Shown: positions 32,058 through 44,780 of the stretch, in pieces | Layout: every line of letters starts with the position of its first letter | Position numbering within the stretch: the stretch's first letter is position 1 | Assembly (NCBI GenBank): GCA_963422465.1 | Contig: OY730170.1 | Span: forward strand, 3,262,379 to 3,326,378 | Length of the DNA: 64,000 bases | Reading direction: 5' to 3' | Source: Lichina pygmaea | Lineage: Eukaryota; Ascomycota; Lichinomycetes; Lichinales; Lichinaceae | Translations under genes and position numbers: made by a program | The notes under the pieces: model-generated | Database searches by the model: none | The model's input: only the letters and a program-made list of their open reading frames with translations | Told to the model about the DNA's origin: nothing

Positions 32058-32796
32058 AGTTCTTGTAGAAGAGACAGTCATTTTCCAAACTGCAGTCTGA
32101 GAGAGACACTTCTTGACTGTGCCTGACACTATCCCTTAGCATGTGTGATACTGTTGCCACTGGATCACCTTCAGCAAGGTTGTTATAGGCAGCTTGGATG
32201 ACGTCTGAAAGAGGTGTAGTATCAGGTTTAGTGTCAACTGGTGCAGCTTCTGAACATCTCAGGATCTGGATAGACTTGACTTGAACCTCTGAATGTGCAA
32301 GATTCTTGGGCTTGAGAATAACTTGCTCTATGAAGTCTTGACAGGGATCACGGTCTGACAGGAGGTCTTGGGAATGTTGAGTGAGGGCATCAGTCTTACA
32401 CTGACTGCCTGGACAGTAGCTGATCTTGAAATTAAAGTGTGACAAGAACTCACTCCAACAGGCTTGACAGTGGGAAAGGCACTTTAACAACATGAAGTAC
32501 TCCAAGTTCTTGTGATCAGAGATCACCTTGACAGGTTCTGGAGATCCTTCAAGCTCTGCTCACTATTCTTCAAAGGCACAGACAATTGCCAGCAACTCCT
32601 TGTCATAGATCTTGTAGTTGTATTCTGCTGGCAGGTGGTGGTATGACAAGAAGGCAACAGGGCGTAGAACTTCTTCATGGTCTGGCTGTGACAGGACAGC
32701 ACCAGAGATGTAGTCAGAAGTGTCAGTCTCAACAACACACTCCTTCTCCAGATCAAAGTGCTGCAGGATAGGTGCAGTGCTAAACACCTTCTTGAT
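32058..32796 (-). pseudogene. Gypsy B RNase H segment
   Basis: Minus strand: VETDTSDYISGAVLSQ and YDKELLAIVCAFEE (RNase H), then ISDHKNLEYF. It is cut by A1 at 32,058 (AGTTC duplication) and by a LINE at 32,796. Confidence 0.85.
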
Positions 32797-34385
32797 TTTT
32801 TTTTTGATTTTGATTTGATTCTTACACTGTTTGTAGCTTTACAGCCATGCAGATCTTCCAGCTAATAGTGAACTTCTTCAGAAAACCTTTAAAGGAATAA
32901 AAACTGAAGACAGGGAGGTGACTAGAAAGTGTAGCAAAAGGAAATCTTGTAGTGTCTGGTAGGAAAAGCTTCTAGATGTTGGAGTGTGAATAGTGAAGTT
33001 TGAAAGCCAGATTAAATTGGTTTAGTCTTTTCAAAGACATAAACCAGTACAGAAACTTCTGTAGAAGCTCTGGGTTTGAAATAATAGTAGTGAAATCTTG
33101 GGGGTTAAAGAGAGCATGTTGTCTTTGACTTGAGTAGAGAGAGCATGAAAAGGTGATATGCTTTACTGTCTCTTCTGCTTGACCACACATGCATAGGGGG
33201 GTAGGAAAGTCAGGGACTCCAGCTCTGAAAAGAAAACTTGCTAGACCAATTCTCCCAGTTCTGGTTTGCAGTAGTAGACTTGCCTCAGCTTTCTGTAGCT
33301 CTTTGTAGAGCTTTAGATTGTTGTAGTGAGGTTTTTGGCAAAACACCTGCCATCCAGCATAGCCTTTTCTTTTCTTCTCCTCCCATTGGTTTTCCCACTC
33401 TTTAGTAAAGAGTATTTGTAGTTCTTTCTTTGAACTAGCCTGGTTAGTAGTTATTTGACTTAACCAAGTGAACTTCCAATTAGGAGAGATAGTTGAGCAT
33501 TTCTTTAAAGGTTTCCTCAGTGAAGAAGCATAGGAAGAAATAGTAGAAAAGGTACTGTCAAGAAAGTCTTTCAGAGAGGAGGTTTGGATAGAAGATAGAA
33601 AACAAGCTGTGCGAAATTTAAAATAGAGATCTAGAGGTAAAAGAAAAAGCTCACTCTCTAATAGAAAAGAAGGAGTGGCTTTGAAAGCACCCCCAATAAG
33701 TCTCAGACATTTGTTTTGGAATATGATAAGAGAGGAAATATTAGAGGATTTTCTGAGTGGGTTGAACCAAATTCCCACTGCATAGCTCAGTACAGATCTG
33801 AGTATTGCAGTGTACACAAGGCGTGCTGTGAGAACTGGAAAGCCCCAGGTGGAGTAAGAGGTTCTAGAAAGAGAAGATAGTGCTTTTTGTGCTTTTTGAA
33901 GAATAATTCTCTGGTGTTTGTGCCAGTGGAGTTTGGCATCCAGGTACACTCCCAATACTCGCACTTCTTCTTTTGGTTTTAGAATCACATTCCCAAGTCT
34001 AAGCTTGAGCTGCAGATTGTCTGATCTTCTTCTGGAAAAATGAAGTATTTCATATTTCTCAGGAGAGAAGACCATTCCATGTCTTGCAGCCCAAGATAGA
34101 CATTTAAGATGTGTATTCTTCAACTTCAGAAGGTTGCTTTTAAGAGAGTGTCCAAATGCAAGCAGATTTGTATCATCTGCAAATCCCAGAGCAGAAACAC
34201 CAGTAGTAGGAGAATGTACAGTCTCATGAAGTTCAGAAATATAGAATAGAAAAAGAATAGGAGACAAAGGGGAACCTTGGGGAACTCCACAGTGAATAGG
34301 AATAGAAGAGGACTCAGAGTCATCAAAAACTAGGGTGGTGGTACGTCTGGTACAGAAAGAGAAGATCCAAGAAGTTAGCCAGAGA
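32797..34385 (-). mobile_element. LINE, 5'-truncated copy inside Gypsy B
   Basis: 1589 bp on the minus strand. The tail (sense ATCAAATCAAAATCAAAAAA) is at the left, and a 15-bp target duplication (AAACACCTTCTTGAT) sits at 32,782-32,796 and 34,386-34,400. It keeps an open frame of 491 codons (34,447-32,972, its first 20 or so codons running from Gypsy B) covering the second half of the RT, with LGFADDTNLLAFG, and the C-terminal Cys/His tail (CGQAEETVKHITFSC). That frame has no stop where the fuller copy has one (48,941). Confidence 0.93.
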
Positions 34386-35410
34386 AAACACCTTCTTGAT
34401 GCTTTCAAACAAGTGCTGCTCTGGGGTTTCCCACTTGAAGGCAACATTCTTCTTGGTCAGAGCTGTGAGCAGGGATGCAAGCTTGGCAAAGTCTTTGATG
34501 AACCGGCAGTAGAAGTTTGCAAAGACAATGAAGCTCTGCACTTCCTTGAGACTGGCAGAAGGATTCCACTCCTTGATGGCGTCAGTCTTGGCTGGGTCCA
34601 TGCTCACAGATCTGGGTCAGCCATCTTTAGTGGCAGACTGAATGATGAGGCCAAGGTACTTGACTTGATGGACTTCAAAGTCGCACTTGGAGATGTTAAC
34701 TTGCAGGCTTGCATCTTGTAGTCAACTGAGAACAAGCTTGACATACTTCTGGTGTTCCTTGAGTGTCTGACTGTAAACAAGGATGTCATCCACATAGGCA
34801 GTGCCAAAGATGTCAAGGATGTCAGGTCCCAAAACATCATTGATGTAGTTCTGGAACATGCTTGGAGTATTGGCAAGACCAAAGGGCATGACAAGGTATT
34901 TGTAGAGGTCTGAGCGTGTGCGGAACACAGTCTTCTATTCTTCACCTTCCTTCATCTGGATACAGTTGAAGACACCAACAATATCAAGCTTGGTGTACCA
35001 CACAGCTTTGCAAAGCTAGTCCAACATCTCCCAGATCAGTGGTAGGGGGTAACAGTTCTTGATAGTGATAGTGTTAAGTGCTCTGTAGTCTACACAGAAA
35101 CACAATCCACCTTCTGGCTTCTTGACAAAGAGGACTGGTGCAGCAGCAGGTGATGAAGATGCTTGAATAAAGCCCTTGTTCAGGTTCTCTGTCAGGTACT
35201 TCTTGAGAACTTCAAGTTCTTCTCTGCTCATGCTGTACAGAGGTCCAGAGGGTGCCTGGGTTCCTGGTTCCATCTTGATCTTGTGGTCAACTCCTGGATG
35301 TAGAGGAGGAAGCTTGTCAGCATCATCCTTGCTGAAGATGTCCAGGAACTTGTGGTACTGAGCAGGGAGAAGTGTGGCAGGATCCACACACTTCTTTGGC
35401 TTCAACACCT
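34386..35410 (-). pseudogene. Gypsy B reverse transcriptase segment
   Basis: Minus strand: [32 protein letters not shown] and the catalytic [10 protein letters not shown] (about 34,790). The segment is bounded by A2 on one side and a LINE on the other; the LINE's target duplication (AAACACCTTCTTGAT) sits at 34,386-34,400. Confidence 0.85.
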
Positions 35411-35927
35411 TGTTGCAGTCCGTACTGTACCATCCTATCCGAGTATAGGATTAGAGTGAGAGGTGGAAGGCAGGTTGGTTCTTGCAGGAGAGGAGTGTCA
35501 AGGAGTGCGAAGGGGTTTGGTGGAACGTGGTGGTGGTGACACCTGATCAATAGCTTTGTACAAAGGGATTGTATTGAAGTAGATCTAGTTGTCTGGATCA
35601 CAACATGAGTTGAAGACAATCATTCCATAAGAGAACTATCACCAGACTATATAGTGCTGGCCTGTCAAGACAATCAAGATTGTCTTGACAGTCTCAACGT
35701 CAAGACAGGTGAGATTATCTTGACAGTCCCACCATGTTATACACCCTGTGTCAAGACCGGTGAGATTGTCTTGATACTTCATGCATCCTGCGTCAAGACT
35801 TCTGTGTGTGTCTTGACAGTCATGTGACCTCTTGTTGGTTGGTCACTTGACTTCCATGGTGTTCTCTTGCCTGGCCCACAGCCTGATTGCCTATAAATGA
35901 GTGGCTCCCATCCCCTGGGTTGTAACA
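35411..35927 (-). repeat. Gypsy A2 3' LTR
   Basis: 517 bp, in the same orientation as the 41,270-41,786 copy. Its inner edge at 35,927 is 45 bp from the antisense start codon at 35,972. Confidence 0.9.
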
Positions 35928-35971
35928 CTACCCTCCTCTCCTTCATTCATTGTTCTGATGAATTCTTGAGT

Positions 35972-36281
35972 ATGTCTGCAAAATCATGTGCCTCTGCTTA
36001 CTGAAAACAACTGGCAGCCCAGATCTGTGATCATAACTTTGTGTCACTTGCTCCGTGTGACTTCTGTGTTTTGAACCACAAGCCCTGCTTCTGAATGTCT
36101 GACAACAACAATAAGTTGAAGTGCGCTGAATGCACTCATTGTGGGAAGTCCTGTGTGTCACTTTCTTGGGAGTCACTCAACATGACTTGAGATAACCTTT
36201 GCAAGGATTTGGCTGTTGATGAGACTAAGCGGGATACTCTTGTTGAGCAGCTTGCCAAGCTGCAGGCTTGTGTGTCCTGAA
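35972..36281 (+). CDS. Antisense Cys-rich reading frame in Gypsy A2
   Basis: The counterpart of the A1 antisense frame, here on the plus strand because A2 is reversed. It keeps KLKCAECTHCGKSCVSLSWE and the following LVEQLAKLQACVS. The frame is degraded but collinear with A1 and A3. Confidence 0.5.
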
Positions 36282-36527
36282 AGTGAAAGGTTCTTGAAAG
36301 TGCCAAGGGTTGAGCAAAGAAGAAGCTCCAGTGTCTTGTTGCTGAAATGGAGGTGGATAGTGAAGACTTGTCAGTGACAGTTATTAACACATCTGCACTG
36401 CAGGCTGAGCTGTTCAGTCCTGCTTCTGCCAGAACTGCTGCAGGAGGAGCTGGCAGTTCACGAGGTTCCTGAGTGGTTCCCAGGTATTTTCTGAGTCTGG
36501 GTAGTTTTTCCACTTGACAAGGTATCA

Positions 36528-39500
36528 CTGACTTTTTCTCTTCAGGATCTGTTCAGCCTCAAATTCCTGTTCTTCCTCTGGTTAGTAATGAAATGTTTCC
36601 TGCAAGGGTGTACTCTGGTCAGCTAATTCAATCATTGAGATGTGAAAGTTTAGGTGTACCTGAGTGTCTCTTGGTAGTCGCAGTCTGATGTTGACTGGTC
36701 CAGTTTTTTCTTCGACTGAAAATAGTCTGACCTTGACATAGTCCAGTTTCTTTGTTCTTGGTTTCTTTGTTTTCCAATTTCTTGTGAGGAGGTAGACTTT
36801 ATCCCCCTTCTTTAGCTGAGGTGCTATTTTGGATTTCTTGTCCATTTGATATTACATTCTTTCTGAGGTCTCTTGAAGGTAGTGCCTCATCATCGTGTGT
36901 GTTTGTTGTAGGAGCTTGTCATGTTGGAGTGCTTTCTCCATGTTTGGTGAAGCTCTGCTTGGTATCCTGATGTTCACATGTTGTCCAAAATTGGCAAAAA
37001 ATAGTGATTCCTTTGTTGAGTCTGATCTGTGCTGGTTGATTGCCAGCTATGCCACCAGTAATAACTGTACCCAATTGCTGTGGGTCTTGTTGATGTAATA
37101 CTGTAAGTAAGTCTCCGGGACTTGGTTTGCTTGCTCTGTCTGGCTGTCAGTTCATGGATGATAGGCCGTAGACATTTTGGGTTTTGTTCCTATAGCTGCA
37201 CTGATTATCTTCCAGTAGTTGGATGTGAAGAGTTTGTCTCTGTCTGTAATGATCATGATCAGAACTCTGTGGTCTCTGACCAATCTGTCCAGTAAAAGGT
37301 GTCCCAACTGTTCTGCTGTGTAGGTCTCCTTGAATGGTACCACTATTAGATATTTTGTGAATCTGTCCACTATCACCATAATCAAGTTGTAGGTGATTCC
37401 TGTGACTAGGTCTTTAGACTTGGGTAGCTTTGTGATGAAGTCTATTGACACGTCTTCCCACAGGCCTCTTGGTATCATGTTTGGGTGTTCTTCTCCGTAT
37501 GGCTTATGTCTTCCATGTTTGTTTTTCTGGCATAGTAGACACTTGCTGATGTAGTTTGTGACATGTTGTCAGAGGTTAATGACATTGTTCCCTGCCCATT
37601 GGATAAGGTCTGTGGTCTTGGAGATTCCTGGGTGACCATGTGCTGGATTGTTATGGTAGTTCCTTATTAGTTCTTCAGTGTCTTCTGCTGTGAGCTTGTT
37701 GATCTGTGGTTGAGGCACCAGGTTTCCTTGCTGGTCCTGCTGTAAGATTGTTCCTTGGTGTTCATCATCTTCCATGTGGTTTTTTCGTTGGCTTAGTATG
37801 TCTGCTCTCCTATTGTCTTGTCCAGGGGTGTACAAGATCTTGAACTTGTGTTACCCTAGGAGTTCAGCCTATCTGACTTGCTGTCTGTTCAGCTCCTTGG
37901 TTGTCGTGAACATTGTCAGATTCTTGTGGTCTGTGAGAACAGTGAGTTCAGAACTGCTTTCTGTGTACACTCTCCAGTGTTCAAGTACGTTGACAACTGC
38001 CAGTAGCTCTTTGTTATGGATATCATAGTTTTGTTCCACTTGTGTCATTTTTCGTGAGTAGTAGGCAACTGGGTGCCACTTGCTGTCTGCCTGTTGGCAT
38101 AGACATGCTCCCACTGCCTGATCTGAAGTGTCTGTCTTGATTTGTGTCAGTTGGCCTGTCTTGAAGTTGAGAAGAACTGGTTCCTTGGCGCAAGCGTTCT
38201 TGAGCTGTTGGAATACTTTTTGTTATCTCTCCATCCACCAGTACTCCATGTCCTTCTTCGTAAGTTCTGTCAGTGGTGTTGCCATCTGTGAGTAGTTCTT
38301 AATAAACTGTCAGTTAAAGTTGGCAAATCCTAGGAAGACTTGTACTTCCTTAACTGATGTCAGTGTTGGCTATTGCTGAATCACTTTGATTTTCTCAGGG
38401 TCAATCTTGATCTCTTCAATCCCTATGATGTATCTGAGGAATTCAACTTCCAGTTTGTTGAACTTGCATTTCTTTAGGTTGAGCTTGAGCCCTGCCTGTT
38501 GTAGGCATCGTAGAACATCCTTCACATGTTTGGTATGTTCCTGTTGTGTGTTTGAGTAGACAAGAATGTTGTCCAGGTAGGTGATAGCTGTTTGGTCCAG
38601 GTGTGCTCTGATGATGTTGTTGATTAATGCTTGACATGTTGCTGGTGCGTTCATGAGTCTGAACAGCATAACCAGATACTCGTAGTGTCTGTATCAGGTT
38701 CTGAAGGCTGTCTTCCATTCTTCTCCTTCTTTTATGTGTATCAGGTTGTATGCTCCTTTCAAGTCCAGCTTGGTAAAGATTGTAGCTTGGCTGATCCTGT
38801 CTCGCAATTTGTTCGCATTTGGCAACAGATATCAGTTCTTGATGGTAATGTTGTTGAGTTTCCTGTAATCTACACAAAGTTGAAGACTTCTGTCTTTCTT
38901 TAGTGCAAATAGTATTGGGTATCCTGCTGGCAATTGAGATTCTTGAATGAAACCCTTTTTCAGGTTTTCCTCCAGGTACTCGCGAAGTACTTGGAGCTCT
39001 TTCTCTGATAACTGGTAAATTAGTCCAAATTCTGGCTCTGTCCCTGGTTGCAACTTGATCTCATGATCCCAAGGTTGGTGCTTAGGCAACACTGCTGTCA
39101 TTGTCTCTTCCTGAAAGAGGTTATCATACCCAGGTCAGTACTCTTCAGGGATCTCCAGAGGGTTAACAACTTCCTCTCTCTTCATCTCTGACTGTTTGGC
39201 CACCTGGTTCTGGGGTGTGCCTGTCAAGGCAGACCTCTTCTCTTGAGAGTCATCCTTTCTGTTAGTGAGGTTCCACTGAGGACTCCTTCCCTCATCTGTC
39301 CACACCTTCTGCAGCTGGTAACAGGTCTGAGCTGTGTTGTTAGTGCAGTTCCTAAACGTGAGTACTCCTGTCCTCCAGTTAACAACTGGGTTGTACTTCT
39401 TTAGCCAAGGCATCCCCAAATAGATATTCTGAGTAGCCAACTTGACAATATCAAGGTGGATCCTTTCAGTATAGTGTCCGGTAACTATTTCCATTGGCTG

Positions 39501-40159
39501 CGTCTCATGGCAGACTAGCTCTGTCTGTTCATTTGCTATCGTGAGCTGATAGGGCTGCTGCTTGCGTCTCCTTCCAGTGCTGAGGGTATTGTAAAGTTGT
39601 CTTGAGATGTAGTTTCCGCTGGCTCCAGAGTCCACAAGTGTGTATGTCTGTACTGGCGTGTTGGCGTGTAGTGACACAGGCAATCGCAGGTGCTTTGTAT
39701 TGCTAGGGGTCATGTTGTTGAGCTCCTGATGTTGCCCCTTGACAAGGGAGTTCAATCTTTTCCTGATCAAAGTGTCTTACCACTGACTGGGCAATGGGTC
39801 CAGCCATTCCCATCAGTCCTGAGGAATCTGTTCATGAATTTGTCTTGCTGATGCTTGTCACATCCAGGCTTGAGGCAGTACTGCCAATTGTCAATGTAGT
39901 AGTTGTAGTTGTTGCCTTGCTGTAGGAACATGAGGTGTTCGTGCCAATCATGTGTGTGCCCGGGGAATGCGGTGTGTTGGTGTTTGTCCCAAAGATAGAT
40001 CTCACACACATCCTTCTCGCAATTGACCCAATGCTTGTGGCAGGTGGCATGGTAGGGTGAATGTTCTCCGTACCTTCGTAGTTGTTCATGGTAGGTGCAG
40101 TAGTGCTTCATGCAAAACCTCCACTGTAGTTCACTATGCTGTAGGTTTCGTGGGTCCAT
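36528..40159 (-). pseudogene. Gypsy A2 Cys/His domain and pol, broken
   Basis: Minus strand, in order: the Cys/His-rich domain (40,159-39,767; NCEKDVCEIYLWDKHQHT), protease (LVDSGASGNYISRQL, about 39,640), RT (39,101-38,370), RNase H (38,238-37,869), integrase (37,835-37,152; DFITKLPKSKDLVTGITY) and the start of the C-terminal part (36,845-36,582). It is collinear with A1. Confidence 0.85.
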
Positions 40160-40423
40160 GCTGTAAGTATAGCTTCCTTGTGGTATTTCTTCTTTGATAG
40201 ATGTGGGTTTGTCTCAGTCCCCATCAGAGGTGGTTAAGAGCTCCTGTCCCTTGTCCTGACCTGTCAGTTCTGGTAGGTCCTTGCCTTCTGATGTTGCCAG
40301 TTGGTGGGCTGCTTCCAATATCTGATTGTAGTTGTTCTATTGTTCAAGAGATAGCTGAGCCTCTCCTGGTGGGTCCTCTGGCTTGATGACATTCCAGTCT
40401 CCATCAAGCGTATTAAGTTGCTG

Positions 40424-41251
40424 TCAGTGCACCTTGTTCTTTGAACAATAGTCTTTCACCATGTGGCCTAGCTTGCCACAGGCATAGCACTTCAGTGCTT
40501 TCCCCTTTTTGTTGTTCCTTCCCTTTGTGAACCTTCCCTTGTGGTGGACTGCATCTAGTTCCATGGGTGCATAGCCATATAGGTCATGTGGTGGTGCCTT
40601 GTTAGGTGGCTTGTAGTGGTTGCTCACATGCCATGCAGGGTGGCTGTATCCTCTGTTGTGGTGTTTCTCCATCACTCACTTGAATAGTTTGTCATCAATG
40701 TTGATTGCTTGTGTGATGAGTTTGTCCAGTGTGTTGACCACTTGTCCATCAAAGGTGATTTCATCCTTCATGTTTTCCTTGAGTCTACGTCAGTACATAA
40801 CCATCAGGGTGTTGTTGTCCTAGTCAGTCAGTACTGAGTATTGTTTGAACTGCGTGGTGTACTCTGCGGCTGAGTGTTGTTGTTTGATGTGCTGGATCAT
40901 TCGTATAGCCACTTTGTTTTTGTTAGATAGTCCAAGGATTCTTTTGATCTTGTCCTTGAATCACGTCTATTTTGTCATCCATTCTGTTGTGCTGTTGTGG
41001 TCTCTGTTTCCTGAGAGATGTTTGTTGACGTAGGGCTTGATCCCTTGGTAAGCATTACCTCTCATATAAGTGGTTGCAAAGAGTGGCCACTTTTCCTTAG
41101 GCAGCTTTGTCTCTGGTTGGAATTGAAAGTAGACTTGGAGTTGCATGAGCCAGTCGTCAACCTTGTTTCTTTTGCTGTAGAACAGGTCTGGCTTGGCAAC
41201 ACTAATCTTTCCATCTGGGAAGTTGGGGTTGGTTACTCCTGAGGTACTCAT
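40424..41251 (-). pseudogene. Gypsy A2 gag, broken
   Basis: The minus strand starts MSTSGVTNPNFPDGK at 41,251 and retains the CCHC knuckle region CYACGKLGHMVKDY near 40,470. It aligns end to end with the A1 gag but is not one open frame. Confidence 0.85.
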
Positions 41252-41269
41252 CCTTGAGGGTTTTCAAAG

Positions 41270-41786
41270 TGTTGCAGTCTGTACTGTACTGTCCTATCTG
41301 AGTATAGGATTAGGGCAAGAGGCAGAAGGCAGGTTGGTTCTCACAGGAGAGGAGTGTCAAGGAGTGCGAAGGGGTTTGGTGGAACGTGGTGGTGGTGACA
41401 CCTGATCAATGGCTTCGTACAAAGGGATTGTATTGAAGTAGATCTAGTTGTCTGGATCACAACATGAGTTGAAGACGATCATTCCATAAGAGAACTATCA
41501 CCAGACTATATAGTGCTGGCCTGTCAAGATGATCAAGATTGTCTTGACAGTCTTGATGTCAAGACAGGTGAGATTGTCTTGACAGTCCCACCATGTTATG
41601 CACCCTGCGTCAAGACCAGTGAGATTGTCTTGATGCTTCATGCATCCTGCGTCAAGACTTCTGTGTGTGTCTCGACAGTCACGTGACCTCTTGTTGGTTG
41701 GTCACTTGACTTCCATAGTGTCCTCTTGCCTGGCCCACGGCCTGATTACCTATAAATAAGTGGCTCCCATCCTCTGGGTCGTAACA
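41270..41786 (-). repeat. Gypsy A2 5' LTR
   Basis: 517 bp. It has the family A palindromic TATA (CTATATAG, about 41,505) and fewer tandem 42-bp units than A1. Equal in length to its partner. Confidence 0.9.
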
Positions 41787-42018
41787 CACCTGCTCAATGT
41801 CTCTCAGAGAAACACTGAACACCTGGTGATCTGGCTTGGCAGCAAGAAGAGAAAATACAGCAGCATTGATGGGGATTGGTGTGGCAGAAAGAGGCTTGGG
41901 ATTCTGAGACTTTCCAGCAGACATCTTGGCTTCAAGATCCAAAGAGATTGGATAGCTATTGTTTGACTTGAGGTATGCGGATCAGCAGTGATCTGACTTG
42001 AACATGATTGAGGTGTTT
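41787..42018 (-). pseudogene. Gypsy B segment between A3 and A2 (protease to RT linker)
   Basis: A fragment of about 230 bp of family B, bounded by target duplications TGTTT (42,014-42,018) and CACCT (41,787-41,791). Its minus-strand frame ends in VSLRDIEQV, the linker that precedes reverse transcriptase in many fungal Gypsy elements. Confidence 0.75.
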
Positions 42019-42589
42019 TGTTATGACCCATGGGATGGGAGCCACTTATTTATAGGTAATCAGGCTGTGGGCCAGGCAAGAGGACACTATGGAAGTCAAG
42101 TGACCAACCAACCAACAAGGAGTCACGTGACTGTCAAGACAAACACAGGAGTCTTGACACAGGATGCATAAAGTATCAAGATAATCTCACCAGTCTTGAC
42201 ACAGGATGCATGAAGTATTGAGACAATCTCACCAGTCTTGACGCAGGATGCATGAAGTATTGAGACAATCTCACCATTCTTGACGCAGGGTGCATAAAAT
42301 AGTGGGACTGTCAAGACAATCTTGATTGTCTTGACAGGCCAGCACTATATAGTCTGGTGATAGTTCTCTTATGGAATGATTGTCTTCAACTTATGTTGTG
42401 ATCCAGACAACTAGATCTACTTCAATACAATCCTTTTGTACAAAGCTATTGATCAGGTGTCACCACCACCATGTTCCACCAAACCCCTTCGCACTCCTTG
42501 ACACTCCTCTCCTGCAAGAACCAACCCACCTTCCACATCTCACCCTTAATCCTATACTCAGTTAGGACAGCACAGTACAGACCACAACA
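42019..42589 (+). repeat. Gypsy A3 5' LTR
   Basis: 571 bp. Family A structure with 42-bp units and CTATATAG near 42,345. It is shorter than its 600-bp partner because of changes in the repeat zone. Confidence 0.88.
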
Positions 42590-42607
42590 CTTTGAAGACC
42601 CTCAAGG

Positions 42608-44283
42608 ATGAGTACCTCAGGAGTAACCAACCCTAACTTCCCAGATGGAAAGATTAGTGTTGCCAAGCCAGACCTGTTCTACAGCAAAAGGAACAAGGTC
42701 AACAACTGGCTCATGCAACTCCAAGTCTACTTTCAATTCCAACCAGAGATGAAGCTGTCTAAGGAAAAGTGGCCTCTCTTTGCAACCACTTACATGAGAG
42801 GCAATACTTATTAATAGATCAAGCCCTATGTCAACAAACATCTCTCAGGAAACAGAGACCACGATGGCACAACAGAATGGATAACAAAATAGACATGATT
42901 CAAGGACAAGATCAAAAGGATTCTTGGACTATCTAACAAAGACAAAGTGGTTATACAAATGATCCAGCACATCAAACAACAACACTCAGCTGCAGAGTAC
43001 ACCACACAGTTCAAACAATACTCAGTACTGACTGACTGGGATGATGATGCCCTGATGGTCATGTACTGACATGGACTCAAGGAAAACATGAAGGATGAGA
43101 TCACCTTTGACGGACAAGCAGTTGACATACTGGATGAACTCATCACACAAGCAATCAACATCAACAACAAGTTATTCGAGTGAGTGATGGAGAAGTGCCA
43201 CAACAGAGAATACAGCCACCCTGCATAGTATGTGAGCAACCACTACAAGCTGCCTAACAAGGCACCACCACATGACCCATATAGCTATGCACCCATAGAA
43301 CTGGATGCAGTCCACCACAAGGGAAGGTTCACAAAGGGAAGGAACAACAAAAAGAGGAAAGCACTGAAGTGCTATGCCTGTGGCAAGCTAGGCCATATAG
43401 CGAAAGACTGTTGTTCAAAGAACAAGGTGCACTGACAGCAACTTAATACACTTGACAGAGACTGGAATATCATCAAGCCAGAGAACTCACCAGGAGAGAC
43501 TCAGCTATCCCTTGAACAATAGGACAACTACGATCAGACATTGGAAGTAGTCCACCAACTGGCAACATCAGGAGGCAAGAACCTACCAGAACAGACAGGT
43601 CAGGACAAGAGACAGGAGCTCTTAACCATCTCTGATGGGGACTGAGACAAACCCACGTCTATCAAAGAAGAAATACTACAAGGAAGCTATGCTTACAGCA
43701 TAGACCCACAAAACCTACAGCATAGCAAACTACAGTGGAGGTTTTGCACAAAACACTACTGCACCTACCACAAACAACTACGAAGGTACAGAGGACATTC
43801 ACCCTACCACGCCACCTGCCACAAGCATTGGGTCAATTGCAAGAAGGATGTGTGTGAGATCTATCTTTGGGACAAACACCAACACACTGCATTCCCCAGG
43901 CACACACATGATTAGCACAAACACCTCATGTTCCTACAGCAAGACAACAACCACAACTGCTATGTCAACAATTGGTAGTACTGCCTCAAGCCTGGATGTG
44001 ACAAGCATCAGCAAGACAAATTCATGAACAGATTCCTCAGAACTGATAGGAATAGCTGGACCTATTGCCCAGTCAGTGGAAAGACACTTTGATCAGGAAA
44101 AGACTGAACTTCCTTGTCAAGAGGTGACATCAGGAGCTCAACAACATAACCCCTAGCAACACAAAGCACCTGTGATTGCCTGTGTCACTACACACCAACA
44201 CGCCAGTACAGACATATGTGCTTGTTGACTCTGGAGCCAGCAGAAACTACATTTCAAGATAACTTTACGACACCCTCAGCACT
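42608..44283 (+). pseudogene. Gypsy A3 gag to start of protease, broken
   Basis: It begins MSTSGVTNPNFPDGK and keeps the knuckle CYACGKLGHIAKDC (about 43,370) and remains of the Cys/His domain and protease. It is not one open frame. It ends where the LINE is inserted. Confidence 0.8.
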
Positions 44284-44780
44284 CGCCGCAACTACCTAGA
44301 ACCATGTTCTTCAAGGACCATCAATTTTGACAAACACCACAATTTGTCATATGTTCTGGAAAACAGCCAAGTTCCTCTCTGAAACCACCCAAACCTTAAG
44401 GTGAAAACCCATCACCTTTGAGAATCACACCTGTTTGTCAAAAGTTGTGATCTTGAATCCACGATCTTCTTCAACAACCAGCAATCTACCCACAACCAGA
44501 GAGAGAGTCTCAGAATAAGAGGAATGGTTAGAGTCTGACTGACTCTGGAGCTAGCAGAGTCTTTAGCTCAAGGAAAGTCTAGATAGGGGGTCTGGTCCCT
44601 AGTCTAGGTTAATACTTCTAGCTTTGCCCAGAGCTTAGTTGGAAAAAGCTGCCCAGGAAAGTCTAGTCTTGGGGATTGGTCCCAGGACTAGATTATTACT
44701 GCTGGGAAACCAGGTGACTCTTCTTTCTGGCAGTACTCTGCAGACAGGAAACACCCAACCAGTGCCAAACAATCTCTAAC
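44284..44780 (+). promoter_or_regulatory. LINE 5' UTR with a direct repeat
   Basis: This is the leader before ORF1. Two imperfect copies of a segment starting AGGAAAGTCTAG lie 84 bp apart (44,571 and 44,655). LINE promoters are internal, so the promoter is expected here; no specific motif is identified. Confidence 0.6.

Larger units (their letters stand above)
35411..41786 (-). mobile_element. Ty3/Gypsy family A, copy A2 (both LTRs, minus strand)
   Basis: 6376 bp, flanked by the CACCT duplication (35,406-35,410 and 41,787-41,791), inserted in Gypsy B. LTRs are 517 bp (35,411-35,927 and 41,270-41,786), shorter than in A1 because they have fewer 42-bp units. It holds the same parts as A1 in reverse orientation. 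Frames are broken in a dozen or more places. It differs from A1 mostly by transitions. Confidence 0.93.
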
